A DNA stretch of 64,000 bases, from assembly GCA_020746995.1 (NCBI GenBank), contig JAGPXD010000005.1:1922001-1986000 (forward strand), read 5' to 3'. The notes below the pieces were generated by a model. The model ran no database searches. It was not told the origin of the DNA and saw only the letters and a program-made list of their open reading frames with translations. The position numbers were made by a program, and so were the translations under genes. Below are positions 11,158-21,407 of the stretch, piece after piece; position 1 is the stretch's first letter; every line of letters begins with the position of its first letter. This DNA is from Plectosphaerella cucumerina (Eukaryota; Ascomycota; Sordariomycetes; Glomerellales; Plectosphaerellaceae).

Positions 11158-11820
11158 ATGAAGACCACTTCCATCCTCACCCTCCTCTCCGCCACCTCGG
11201 TCCTGGCCCTCCCCGGCAACTACGGCTACCCCGAGGAGCCTGTTTCCGTTCCCTCGTACGAGGAGCCCGTCGTCTCGGCTCCCACCTACGAGGCTCCCCC
11301 CGCGGTCACGACCCCCTCCTACGAGGAGCCCGCCGTCACCACCCCGGCTTACGAGGTCCCTGAGGCCTCTTCGCCCGTTTACGCGCCTCCTCCCGCGGTC
11401 TCGTCGCCCGTCTACGCGCCTCCTCCTGCGGTCTCGTCGCCCGTCTACGCTCCCCCTCCCGCGGTCTCGTCGCCCGTCTACGCTCCCCCTCCCGTGGCTT
11501 CGTCCCACGCCCCCTACCCTCCTCCTCCCGTGGCCTCCTCCCACGCCCCCTACCCTCCTCCTCCCGTGGCCTCGTCCCACGCTCCGTACCCTCCTCCCGT
11601 GGCCTCGTCCCACGCTCCCTACCCTCCCCCTCCCGCGGCCTCCACCAGCGCCATCCCGGTCCCCCCTAAGCCTACCTACGTCGTCCCCCCTGTTCACGGC
11701 AACTCCACCACGACTCCCCCCGCCGCCACCTCGACCCCGGCTCAGGCCGGCGCCGGCTCCCTTGTCGTCAGCCTCGGCGCCGCCGCCGTCGCCGTCTTCG
11801 GTGCCGTCCTCGCCATGTAA
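11158..11820 (+). CDS. proline-rich repeat cell-wall protein, probably GPI-anchored
   Basis: The predicted protein has 220 aa with all surface-protein parts. Residues 1-17 are a signal peptide (MKTTSILTLLSATSVLA). A repeat region begins with SYEEP/TYEAP units, followed by about four copies of VYAPPPAVSSP and about four copies of an APYPPPPVASSH-like unit. A Ser/Thr/Pro stretch follows, and the last 20 residues are hydrophobic (SLVVSLGAAAVAVFGAV), typical of a GPI attachment signal. The repeats are encoded by nearly identical DNA, so copy number probably varies between strains. The likely location is the cell wall or plasma membrane, with O-glycosylation of Ser/Thr. No enzymatic domain is present. 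Confidence 0.88.
   Translation: MKTTSILTLLSATSVLALPGNYGYPEEPVSVPSYEEPVVSAPTYEAPPAVTTPSYEEPAVTTPAYEVPEASSPVYAPPPAVSSPVYAPPPAVSSPVYAPPPAVSSPVYAPPPVASSHAPYPPPPVASSHAPYPPPPVASSHAPYPPPVASSHAPYPPPPAASTSAIPVPPKPTYVVPPVHGNSTTTPPAATSTPAQAGAGSLVVSLGAAAVAVFGAVLAM
11390..11640 (+). repeat. coding tandem repeats (33-39 bp units)
   Basis: Two adjacent minisatellite-like arrays lie inside the wall-protein gene. The first has units encoding VYAPPPAVSSP (33 bp); the second has units encoding APYPPPPVASSH (36 bp, one unit shortened by one proline codon). Copies differ mainly at synonymous positions, consistent with recent expansion by slippage or unequal exchange. Confidence 0.85.
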
Positions 11821-12463
11821 ACGGGCAATCGACAGGAGGTCTCATTTCAGTACAGCAGAAGCGTGCGTGGCTTTGCTTTTGCGGCGTGGTTTCGGCCCCG
11901 CTTCCCCGGGCTTGCTGAGTTCGGCACGGGGATGGGCGGGCTCTTTACATTAATTAATCAGAACTCTCATCATTCAACGTCCGAGCCTATGCTGATTCTT
12001 CTGTTTCCCGATGGAGGTTTTGTGTGAGGAAGGTTTTACCCGGTTCCCCGGTTTCCTGCCTCTGCCCCGCCATGTATCAGCCTAGCTCATCGCAATACAC
12101 GCGTTACTCATGCTTGGTATCTGGCTGTGTCGCCACTCTTGTCGCAGCGGCAGGAACTGTGAGAGATCTTCCTGGGCCCCTGAGATTCCTGGGCCCCTGA
12201 GACATGTGTGCCCTGCCCAGTCAAAACCAGCTGCCCTGGCAAGGACTTGACACGTCTGTTCTATCTGTGGACAGTGTCCCATTTCAACTTGAACGCCTGC
12301 GTAGCATTCTCATCTTGTGCGAAGAGACACCAGCCTCCAGGAGGCGGGGAAATGCGTAGGGGGGTCAACGAAAAAGGGCCAGCACTTGGCCAAGTATTCA
12401 AAGAAACCATTTCACTGCACGATGGAAAAAATTAAGAAGCTCAGGACGCAATCTGTCCGACCC
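11821..12463. other. convergent intergenic region with 17-bp tandem duplication
   Basis: This is the 3' flank of the wall-protein gene and of the minus-strand carrier. It contains a perfect two-copy tandem duplication of TTCCTGGGCCCCTGAGA at 12169-12202. No gene is seen. Confidence 0.55.
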
Positions 12464-14184
12464 CTACAGAGTGTAGCGGAAACCCTCACGCCCCTCGCAC
12501 AGAAATCCCCCTTGATCAGCTTTGCGGTTCGACCGGCGAAGCAGAAACATGGTGGCAAAGGCTGTCAGCACAGCAGCAATGTTGATAGCCATGACAGCCA
12601 TGAGTCCAGGGATGTAGTTCGGTGCATCCTGCTGCCTGAACACCATGCTCGAGTAGATGCCTCCAATGCCACTGCAGCTAATGAGAATAGCCGTGGAAAC
12701 AGCGCGCCGGGCGTCCCCGATGATATTGTTGGCCTGCCACGCCATGGTCGTGACGACAAGCCCGTTAGCGCCGGCGACACCCAAGAAGGTGCCGATGTAT
12801 CGGGGAGTTGGATGATCCAAGAAGCCCGTCATACACAGACCGATGATACCGATTGTACCCTGGAAGACAACGAATGGCCCTCGCATCCTAGTCTTATCGG
12901 CAAGCCAAGAGACAGCCATAGCTTCGACAACGGAAAAGAGCGAAGGCGGGGTGCTGAGAATGAAGGACATGCTCATAGAGTAGCCAAGGCTGCCGCGGAG
13001 GATAATAGGGAGGAAGAAAAGGAACGCGTAGACGCCTACGGCTCCAGCCATGTACATTCTGGATGGTTTCGTTAGTAATGCCTCATGCCGAAGAGAGCAT
13101 GTCGCTTAGTGATGTTACACTTACAACGAAAAGGCCCAAGGCTTCCAATCGGCAGCCGTCTTGAAAACAGCTTTCATGGTGACAGGCTCGTGGTCTTCAG
13201 GTCCGCCGCGATCCAGAGTCAGCCGAGCCTTGACAAAGGCCTTTTCTTCGGCCGTCAGGAACTTGTTCCTTTTGGAATCTGGAAAGTCGACAATGATAAA
13301 CCACGAGACGATGCCAACAAGTGTGGTTAGGGCGCCTTCAATGATGAAGATCCATCGCCAGCCCTTCCAGGGGTGATGGTTGGCGATCTGGATGATGCCG
13401 TAGGCGAGGATGTTGGCAAACGCCGACAGCGCGGCGGCCGTGAGGAAGAAGCCTGTCGGGAAGGAGGACGTTAGCGGTCATTTCTGGGGTAATTCATCAA
13501 GGGCAATCAAAGGGCAGCCTCACCTGCCATGCGCTTCTGCACCTCGTAGCGAGCGTACCATGAGGATACGAGATAGACGCATCCAGGGAACAGACCAGCC
13601 TCGAAAACGCCAAGGAGGACCCGAAGGGCGGCCAGGCCTTGCCAATTGTTGAGGAAACCAACGCCCATGGTCACGAGACCGAAGGATACGGCGAGGAAGG
13701 CCAGCCAGTTTGCAGCGCCGAGACGGTGGATGAAGGCGTTGCTTGGCAGTTCGAAAAGAATGTATCCGATGAAGACTGGTAGGGGTCAGACATGCGATTG
13801 GACGCTCACAGGGATTGCAACATGTACTTACAGACTGGAGTTCATCAGGTTAGCAGCTGTCTGAAAGTACACCAAGGCAAGGTAGAACTTACCCATGAGA
13901 ATGATAGATGCCCGGTTGCCCTCCTTGAGGCCGAGATCATCGTCCATGCCGGCAATGCGTGCTACCGCCACATTGGAGCGGTCAACGAGAGCCAAGGTAT
14001 AGAGGCAACCGAGGATGGGGAGGAGGCGAAAGTCGATCTTTCGCAGCAGACGCTTTTCGAATTTGGGGTCATGCGTGGGAGGGACCGCGGCAACATCGGT
14101 CTCAGCTTCGTCAAAGTCTTTGGGGAGGTTCTCCTTGGAGGCGGTCATGTTTTCGTAGTGATCGACGCTCTGCTTGTCATCCAT
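12464..14184 (-). CDS. MFS organic-anion carrier of the Dal5/Tna1 type
   Basis: This is a plasma-membrane symporter of the anion:cation symporter family, which includes nicotinate (Tna1), tartrate and allantoate carriers. It starts MDDKQSVDHYEN at 14184. The first exon contains KIDFRLLPILGCLYTLALVDRSN, the family signature, and runs to 13893. Later exons encode IGYILFELPSNAFIHRLGAANW, then MYMAGAVGVYAFLFFLPIIL to the C-terminus, ending RYTL at 12464. Introns lie near 13775-13892, 13460-13530 and 13070-13125. A 3-nt exon at 13832-13834 appears necessary to give MVFFIGYI. The neighbours are a divergent regulator and a D-lactate dehydrogenase, suggesting import of a hydroxy- or carboxylic acid, but the substrate is inferred from context only. 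Confidence 0.83.
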
Positions 14185-14886
14185 GTTCGACTTGACCGCC
14201 TTGGGGTGACCGTGTACGGGGTGGGTGGCGAAGATTGTCCTCAGAGACAGGAAGTAGAGGAGGCTTGTTGATGATCAAGCAAGGGCGAGTCTGTATCCCA
14301 GGGGCTAATGTGAGACTGGAGGAATTGGTAGACCGGGGATAACGAAGCTGTCATGTGTGGCTGTCCAGGGCTTCTCACGACGTCTTAAGTACCCGACTTC
14401 ACAAAGAGAATCCCCGAGTCCCCAAGATCCGGGGAGATGCTTCAACCCCGCGTTCCCCAGTTTTTTGCGTCGGGACTCGGGGCGCCCCTTGACTGGATCG
14501 TGGCACGCTGCATGCGGGGAGTCCGGCGGACGTCACCAAAGATCTTCCCTGCACAAGCTACTAGTACTCCCTAGCCGATCCATAGCCGATCCATCGGCTA
14601 TGGAGTGGTCCGATACTAGGAGCTGGGAATCACCCCCCTCAGGAAGGGCAGGACGCAGGGATGGCCGCGGGCGAACTTCTGACGTTGGAGTTTGGGGTCA
14701 ACCTCACCTCACGCCGACATCAGCGCATGCGCGTAGACCGAGGCGAGACTCCCTTCCCCGGATCTTCTCAGATCGCGAGGTTCTTACCGGCACAGACGAC
14801 GCGGGGCCCCGCATCTCGCACGGAACCAACCTCCGGCTTTGAGCTCGTCATCTGGCTCGCCTCTGTCCCATATTCGGCTCGTCAAG
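14185..14886. promoter_or_regulatory. shared divergent promoter region with palindrome
   Basis: About 700 bp separate the divergently transcribed carrier and regulator. A perfect inverted repeat sits at 14580-14603: arms CCATAGCCGA and TCGGCTATGG around a TCCA centre. It contains CCG-N6-CGG, the kind of spaced triplet pair that Zn2Cys6 dimers bind. One further partial copy (CTAGCCGATCC) abuts it at 14571. Two more CCATAGCCGA copies lie downstream of the regulator. Confidence 0.5.
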
Positions 14887-17216
14887 ATGGACTCTCCACG
14901 GCGCCGCCAACAAGCCAGCAGACGACCCGTCCGCAAGCGCGGCACCGCATGCCAGCGATGCCACAGGCGCCGCACAAAGTGCGATAGCTCCGTCGTCGGC
15001 CTACCTTGTACGAGCTGTCGTATGAGCCACATGGAGGACCAATGCACGATGGTGCAGTCTCGGCGGACGAGGGGCGTCGACGGCCGGTATACGACTGGAG
15101 AGGAGAGGCCACAAAACACTTTGACGGCAGGCTCCAGGACGTCCGAGCAGGCCGTCTCATCGAGCCCTGCGTCTCCCACAAACACGGCCCCGACCGATTT
15201 ATCGTCGCGGTCGGTGGGGGGGCCAGCTGTTGGCATGTCTGCACGAAGACAGTCAACGACGGCACAGCCGAACATCGTGGGAGAGAGCTGGTACGCATCA
15301 TACGTCATGCGAGGATATAAGCCGGGCCATCCAAGCTTCCACAGTCCCATCAATGACTGTAACGAAACGGTGCAGAGCACGGTGGCCGGCGACGATGCCA
15401 ACATTTCGGGAAGAGAGTCTACATCGGCGCCTGACTTTGGTGATAGACAAGGGCGCCCTGAGCAAGCGAGCAGGCCTTCTGACACCATCGGCGCCGCTCG
15501 TGGTCACGACCTGCCACCTCTAAGGCTCCTCAACCGCCTCATTGAAGCATACTTCGCCCGGTTCCACGTCTTCTGTCCAATTCTTCAGCGTCCGCTCTTC
15601 CTAACCGCGCTCGCGGCAGGCCAGGCCTCCTTGACCCTCGTCAGGAGCGTGCTCTTCGTCGGATCGGTGCACTGCGACATTGAGACCATCCACCACCTCG
15701 GGTACGCCTCGAAGATGGAGGCTAACCGCGCCTTGCATGATCGAGCTGCGGCCGCCTTCGACGCAGACAACGACTCGGACCGCACAAGCATGGTGTTGGC
15801 ATCGTATCTTCTGCACTACTGGTACGGGAGCCCGGCGAGCTACAGAGACTTCCACTGGTGGATCGCCGCTTCGATACGATCGGCGCAGTGCATGGGGTAT
15901 CACAGGAGCACGCGGAGTACGCGAATGCCGCCGGAGGATAAGGCGCGGTGGCGGAGGGTGTGGTGGTGTTTGTATGTGAGTATCTTGCGTCTCTCCATCT
16001 GTGGCGCGGGACGACTGAATGCTGATGGTGTTCAGATCCGAGACGTACAGATCTCTCTCTCGACGGGCACCCCGAAGGTCATAAATGACGCCGACCACGA
16101 CGTCGAGGAGCTCTTGCCGGAGGACCTACCCGATGAAACGCCAGAAACGGTCCGATACATCATCGCACAAATGCAGTTGTGCAGATTGGGTACGTCCATC
16201 GTCCTCGTGCACTTCATCCCATATCTGCCTTGCCGTACCGTCAGCTGACACCTCCAGCCTCTGATCTGTACTTCCGGCACTGTTCACCTTTGCGACTCTC
16301 TCTCTCCCGCGACGCATCAGTCCGACAATCCGCCATGGAAGATGTCTTCACGACCCTGAAATCATGGCACGACGCCAACGGTGCCCTGGACCTCTCCAGC
16401 GGCGGTGACCACCATCTAAGCCTCACCCTGAAAGTCTGCTATAACTACTTCCTCATCAATCTCTTCCAGCGTCTGCAACGCCAAAGCCCGCGGAACCATG
16501 AGGCGCAGCAGCAGGAACCCGAAAACATGGTCGTCGCCGAGGCTGCTGAGCGCATCTTTGGCCTCGTCGAGGACTCGCTGTTGTACTGGACACCGGAGCA
16601 CTTTCCCATGATTTACGTCTCAGCACTCTTCAGTGCCATGATGGTTCTCGCGGCGGACGGGCCGCCCTCGCCGGGAAACGGGAGGTTGCCGCGCAGGATA
16701 CGACCAGGGCTACTTGCGCTGAAGCAGTTCGAGCCTGTCTACGTTCTCGCCCGCTGGATCAGAAACCTGTTCATGAAGTCGGCAGGCCGTTCTGGCGAGG
16801 TTATTTCCGGAAAGCGCACGGGATCCGCAGCCGCCCAAGGGAGCCTCGCAGGATCAAGTTCTACTTGGCAGCCGGACACTGCTCAGGGTGTTCTCAGCAT
16901 ACATGAGCCGACAGCTAATGTAGAGATCGACGGCTCGTTACCTCGAGAAACGGGGGCTGACGAGATTGAGCCGACGTTGGATCTCAGTGGGAGGCCTGCC
17001 TTTGACTTTGGTGGCGGCAGCGTTGTGGGTGCCGCAGACACCCCTGGGATCTGGCCCATGTCGCTGTCGCAGGGTGTTTTTGGCTTTGATCACACGGGAG
17101 ACGAGATGGGGTTTCCGCAGCCAGAGTCGGTGCAGTACCAGGCCATGCACTTCCTTGCCGACTTGAGCGTCGCCGGATCGCAGAATGAGCAGGTCTGGGG
17201 GGTTGGTAGCGCTTAA
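14887..17216 (+). CDS. Zn2Cys6 fungal-specific transcription factor
   Basis: This regulator has about 733 aa in three exons (14887-15975, 16036-16189, 16258-17216). The binuclear zinc cluster is near residues 21-50: CQRCHRRRTKC, then eight residues, CTSC, and a last Cys in MEDQC, with basic residues before it. The middle region around YFARFHVFCPILQRP and ASYLLHYWYGSP, followed by CMGYHRSTRS and KARWRRVWWCLY, is the fungal-specific regulatory domain. The first intron keeps the frame and would otherwise insert an odd 20-residue segment. I start at MDSPRRRQQ (14887); an upstream in-frame ATG at 14839 is possible. Zinc spacing is like the Ctf1/FarA group. Its position between a carrier and a dehydrogenase suggests pathway-specific control. 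Confidence 0.85.
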
Positions 17217-17796
17217 GGCTACGGCATAGCAGAGGACTTGGTGGGCAATCCGATGTCTTCGAAAGTTGGTCCACTACTGAGAGGTAATGATAGACTCCTT
17301 GTCGTCCAGTCGAGCCGCGTCCGCGATCGCTACATGTTGGATCTGGTGCAACCACTAGCAGCACGAAGCTGAGCGCTACCGAATGAATGGGCCATTGTTA
17401 GGCAGGATATGAATCAAGAGCGTCCGCCAACACCATGCCAAGTTGAATATCCCCGCCCGGAGTGTCCCGTCTGTTCTATCTGGGTCCCCTACCCCGGTTG
17501 CCCCGCGCCACTGGTTCAGGGGCTAGCGATGGTCTACAGGCGGCCATCCTCCATAGCCGATGGTCCAATGCCTGTCACCATAGCCGAGCCGGGCAGATCG
17601 TGGCCGAGGGAGCGAGCTACGGAGTCGCCCCAGCCGGTGCGTCACAGCGGCAGTACGTGCCCAGACAGGCGAAAAGCAAACGAAACAAAAAGATCAGAGG
17701 AGCGCCATGCACATAAAGAAAGAAAGAAATGGATGACTGGTTTTTTGTATTTCATGCCAACTGATCCGAAAACCAAGACCACGAAGAGTGTGAACC
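17217..17796. promoter_or_regulatory. region upstream of D-lactate dehydrogenase with two CCATAGCCGA copies
   Basis: Same-strand copies of CCATAGCCGA occur at 17551-17560 and 17578-17587, about 220-250 bp before the dehydrogenase start. The same ten bases form the arm of the palindrome in front of the regulator. This suggests a common binding protein, plausibly the regulator encoded between them. Confidence 0.45.
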
Positions 17797-19573
17797 ATGT
17801 CCTCCAACATGAAGACTGCACTCGGTCGCCTACGTCCCCTGGGACGGACAACACCACCTCGCAAGGCCTGGGCTCGTGCCCACCAGACCCGACCTTCATC
17901 ATCATCAACCCGCACACCGCCACCAAAAAAGTCCAGTGTGCAGTCCGGAGGCTTTGCAGGAGTAGCCGCGGCAGCCGTCGGCCTCATCGGCAGCACTTTC
18001 GCCTTCCAGTCCTCGGTCAAGACGGGCACGAGCGTGCCGTCATCCACGTTGCCTCTCGACCAATCACCTCCAATTCATCACGACACTTCGCCGGCCAATA
18101 TCAACGCCGCATGCGTCGAGTTCTCCCGCCTCCTGGGTCCGGATCGCATGTCCACGGACCGACCCGACCTCGTCGCCCACTCTGGCACAGACTTCCAGTC
18201 GTACGCATGGTCCGAAGAGACGGCGATCCTGTCCCAAATCATCCTTTACCCGAACACAACGGAAGAAGTATCCGAGATTGCCAAGGTGTGCTCGAGGCGT
18301 CGGCTGCCCATGACGCCGTACTCGGGTGGCACATCCATCGAAGGCCAGTACATCACGGACCGGGCGGGTGTGGTAGTCGACTTTTCGCGGATGAACAGCG
18401 TCATCGAGCTGAACGAGAAAGATCTCGACTGCACGGTACAGCCCGGCATTGGCTGGGTCGAACTGAATGAGGAGCTCGCCCCTCTTGGTCTCTTCTTCCC
18501 GCCAGATCCCGGTCCGGGTGCCATGATCGGCGGTATGGTCGGGACGGGGTGTTCAGGAACCAACGCGGCGGCTTACGGGACCATGAAGGATTGGGTGCTC
18601 TCACTGACGGTCGTACTGGCGGACGGGACGATTGTCAAGACGCGGCAGCGGGCGAGAAAGTCCAGCGCCGGGTTCGACCTGACGCGCACGTTTGTCGGCA
18701 GCGAGGGCACCCTGGGCATGGTGACCGAAGCAACACTCAAGCTCGCGGTGAAGCCGCCGCACGAGGTCGTGGCGGTGTGTACGTTCCCAACACTCCGCGA
18801 CGCCGCGTCAGCCGTTCGCGAGGTCATCGGCGGCGGGATACAGGTGGCTGCTGTCGAACTGCTTGACGATGTGCAGATGCGCAACATCAACTCATCCCAG
18901 CTGACGCGGCTGAGGTGGCGCGAAGAGCCGACACTCTTCTTCAAGTTTGCGGGCAGCGACGAGCACATTGTCGAGCACATAGCGAGCAAGGTCGATGCCA
19001 TTTCGAAACGGAACAACAGCACGTCATACATGTCGGCCGCCGGTAGTGAGGAGCGAGCAGAGCTGTGGTCGGCGCGCAAGAACGCGCTCTGGAGCATGCT
19101 CGCGGCGCGCGAGGCGCCGACAGACCGCGTGTGGACGACGGACGTGGCCGTGCCGCTGAGCAGAATGCCTGATCAGATCGAGGAAGCCAAGGCAGATATT
19201 GGCCGGTCAGGTCTGTTGGGCTCGGTCGTGGGCCACGTGGGTGACGGCAACTTCCACACGCTGCTGCTTTTCCCCGAGGACAAGAGGGATGTCGCAGAGG
19301 GCGTGGTGCACCGCATGATCGACCGGGCTCTTGCTGTCAAAGGTACGGCGACGGGCGAGCACGGCGTGGGCCTGGTGAAGAGGGACTATCTTGAGAAGGA
19401 GCTAGGGCGGGAGGCCGTCGACGCCATGAGAGCGGTGAGTTTTCACGCCTTCTCCGCGCCTTGGGCGTATCTTTGATACATCCGTTATACTGACTTTGCT
19501 ACAGATCAAGAACAGGTTCGACCCCCAGTGTCTTCTCAACTGTGGCAAGGTCGTGAGGATGGAGAGGGAGTAG
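17797..19573 (+). CDS. mitochondrial D-lactate dehydrogenase (cytochrome), FAD-linked
   Basis: The enzyme oxidises D-lactate to pyruvate with FAD and passes electrons to cytochrome c. Exons 17797-19434 and 19505-19573 join in frame to give about 568 aa, the usual family length. The N-terminus is Arg/Ser-rich without acids (mitochondrial presequence), followed by a hydrophobic stretch GFAGVAAAAVGLIG. The FAD-binding type 4 domain shows PYSGGTSIEGQ, VDFSRMN and PGIGWVELN. The C-terminal FAD-linked oxidase domain shows HVGDGNFH and TGEHGVGLVKR. The last exon encodes the expected end NRFDPQCLLNCGKV. Related 2-hydroxyacid dehydrogenases, such as a D-2-hydroxyglutarate enzyme, are less likely given these motifs. 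The adjacent carrier and regulator fit a hydroxyacid-use module. Confidence 0.92.
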
Positions 19574-20632
19574 AGCGACTGGGGACAAATGATCGAGAAT
19601 GGTTGGGCCGGGCAGAAACCACTTGACAGGTACGGTCCGCTGCCTTTGCTACGTATTCAGTCTACGACTCCGCGCGACGCTCACGGGGAGCCATTAATCC
19701 TAAGTCAGTACGGTTGACACGGATGGTTTACAGCTTGGCACTGTCCTACCAGACTGGAATTTTGGAGCTATGTTGTCATTACGACGCTGCCTCTAGCTTG
19801 CTACCTACGTAGTACGTGGATGAGGTCCTGAAGGATGACCGCATAGGCGCCGAATAAGCAGGGGCCACAATCGCTTACGGTTTCCTTGAAGTAAGCTTAA
19901 ACTTGCATTCAATGTAACATCGATGCTTGTGTGGTGATAGAGTGGCGGAAAGCCCGCCAAGACTCAGTCCCGTAAGCCTAGGAACCTCCAGTCACCATGC
20001 CGCGAAGATCAGAGGGACGTTAAGTCGGGCAACCTAATAATCATTCAACTCATTCCAACAACGCTCGGGACTTTGTCTCGTTTCAAGGTCAATCCCTAGT
20101 TGCATGGTCCTCTCTGCATATCCGTATGACATCCGACCCCGCCGTTATCACTCAACCATGGAGTCCCTCCTCTTAAGAGGTTATATCGGCCGAAGATCCC
20201 CGCCTTGTGGAGTGTGAGGCAAAAACCAGCGCAAGTGAAGTAAGCCGCCAAGTATCACCGCACAGAAAAGTAAGCGGCCAAGAACTACCACCTATTTAAC
20301 TGTGGTAATGATCAACGCATGAGTAGGGAACACTGCCATGCGGTATGGAGTGGGGTCTAGAAGTATCCTGCTATGCAGCATGCAGTAGCCATTTGAAGAA
20401 AGTTCCTACCCAGAAGAGTAGGATTCTTCGAAACTATGACATCTCCACCGTCGAAAGAAGCCATAATGGCATGGCCGAGAGTATGGCTGAAACTTTTGGC
20501 CGGAGACCAGTCTCAGACCAATGTTCTCAGAGTATAAGAAGGGTCAGTTCCTGCTCTGTTTCCGACCCAGAGCTTGAATCTAGACATCTTACCTACATCC
20601 TTTACTTACATTTCTGAAACTCAATCTTCATC
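19574..20632. other. AT-richer intergenic region upstream of secreted protein
   Basis: No gene is seen. Two near-identical 15-mers, AAGTAAGCCGCCAAG and AAGTAAGCGGCCAAG, lie 30 bp apart at 20237-20251 and 20267-20281. A TATAA-like sequence lies at about 20533, roughly 100 bp before the ATG of the secreted protein. These may belong to its promoter. Confidence 0.45.
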
Positions 20633-21407
20633 ATGCGTGCTTCTCTTGCAATCATCCCCCTCGGCGCCGCGATTGTAAGCCTACCACCCCTTTGCGACAT
20701 TTGCTCATCAACTTACTTTCTATTTAGGCTATGGCAGCTGTCGTTGCCGATGAGAACGGGTGGTACATTCGCCGTGCCGAAGACATGCACCTTGAGGATC
20801 TGCCCATCGTCGATCTTGAGGTCACTGACGAGCGATTCGAGGGGATGAAGTTAACTGGCACCGCAGAGTCCATCTACCACGAGATGAAGGGCCTCAAGCC
20901 CGAGCTGTTCGAGAACGAGACGGCCCTCGAAACTGGCACCACCCTTGACAAGCGCCAGTCGGTAAGTTTTGGAGTCATTTGTTTGTTGGGAAGGGAAAAC
21001 ACAGGCAGACTCTAACCTCGCGATAGCTCAACTGCGGCTGGTACAATGGAATCAATGACCGTGTCAACAATTGGTTCAGCTGTATCGAGGGTCTGACCTA
21101 TCTGATGAATCTCGGCACATCATGGTGTGGGGTCAGTGCCGCCCCGGCGTTTGCTCGCATCAGCTGCTCCCGTGGCTGCGGCATCTTCCTGTGCAACAAG
21201 GTAAGAATAGGTTTTCAATCCCAGGACTTTGTGAAACACCTCTGACAACCTGTTTTACAGCTTGGACATCACCTCCAGGTTCACTGCGGCGACATCCCCA
21301 ACGACGTCAATGCCATTGGAAACAACTGCATGGACAGCGTTGGCCGCTTCTCGGGGGCCAGGGACTTCTCGTCCCACTTCATTGGTGTCCGGAAGCAGAG
21401 CTGCTAG
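20633..21407 (+). CDS. cysteine-rich secreted protein with Kex2-type propeptide, family unknown
   Basis: Exons 20633-20674, 20728-20961, 21027-21200 and 21261-21407 join in frame to 198 aa. Residues 1 to about 20 are a signal peptide (MRASLAIIPLGAAIAMAAVVA). An acidic propeptide of about 70 residues follows and ends in DKRQS, a classic Kex2 cleavage site. The mature part of about 107 aa holds nine cysteines, including ISCSRGCGIFLCN, and ends KQSC. All introns are phase 0, and the second lies directly after the DKR-QS site. This is the architecture of small secreted effectors or killer-type toxins of fungi, but I recognise no family and infer no activity. The preceding 1 kb has no gene. Confidence 0.8.

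Noticed and set aside
11032..11697. 221-codon minus-strand Gly/Arg-rich frame
   Set aside because: Antisense of the proline-repeat array; its repeats are simply the complement of the coding repeats.
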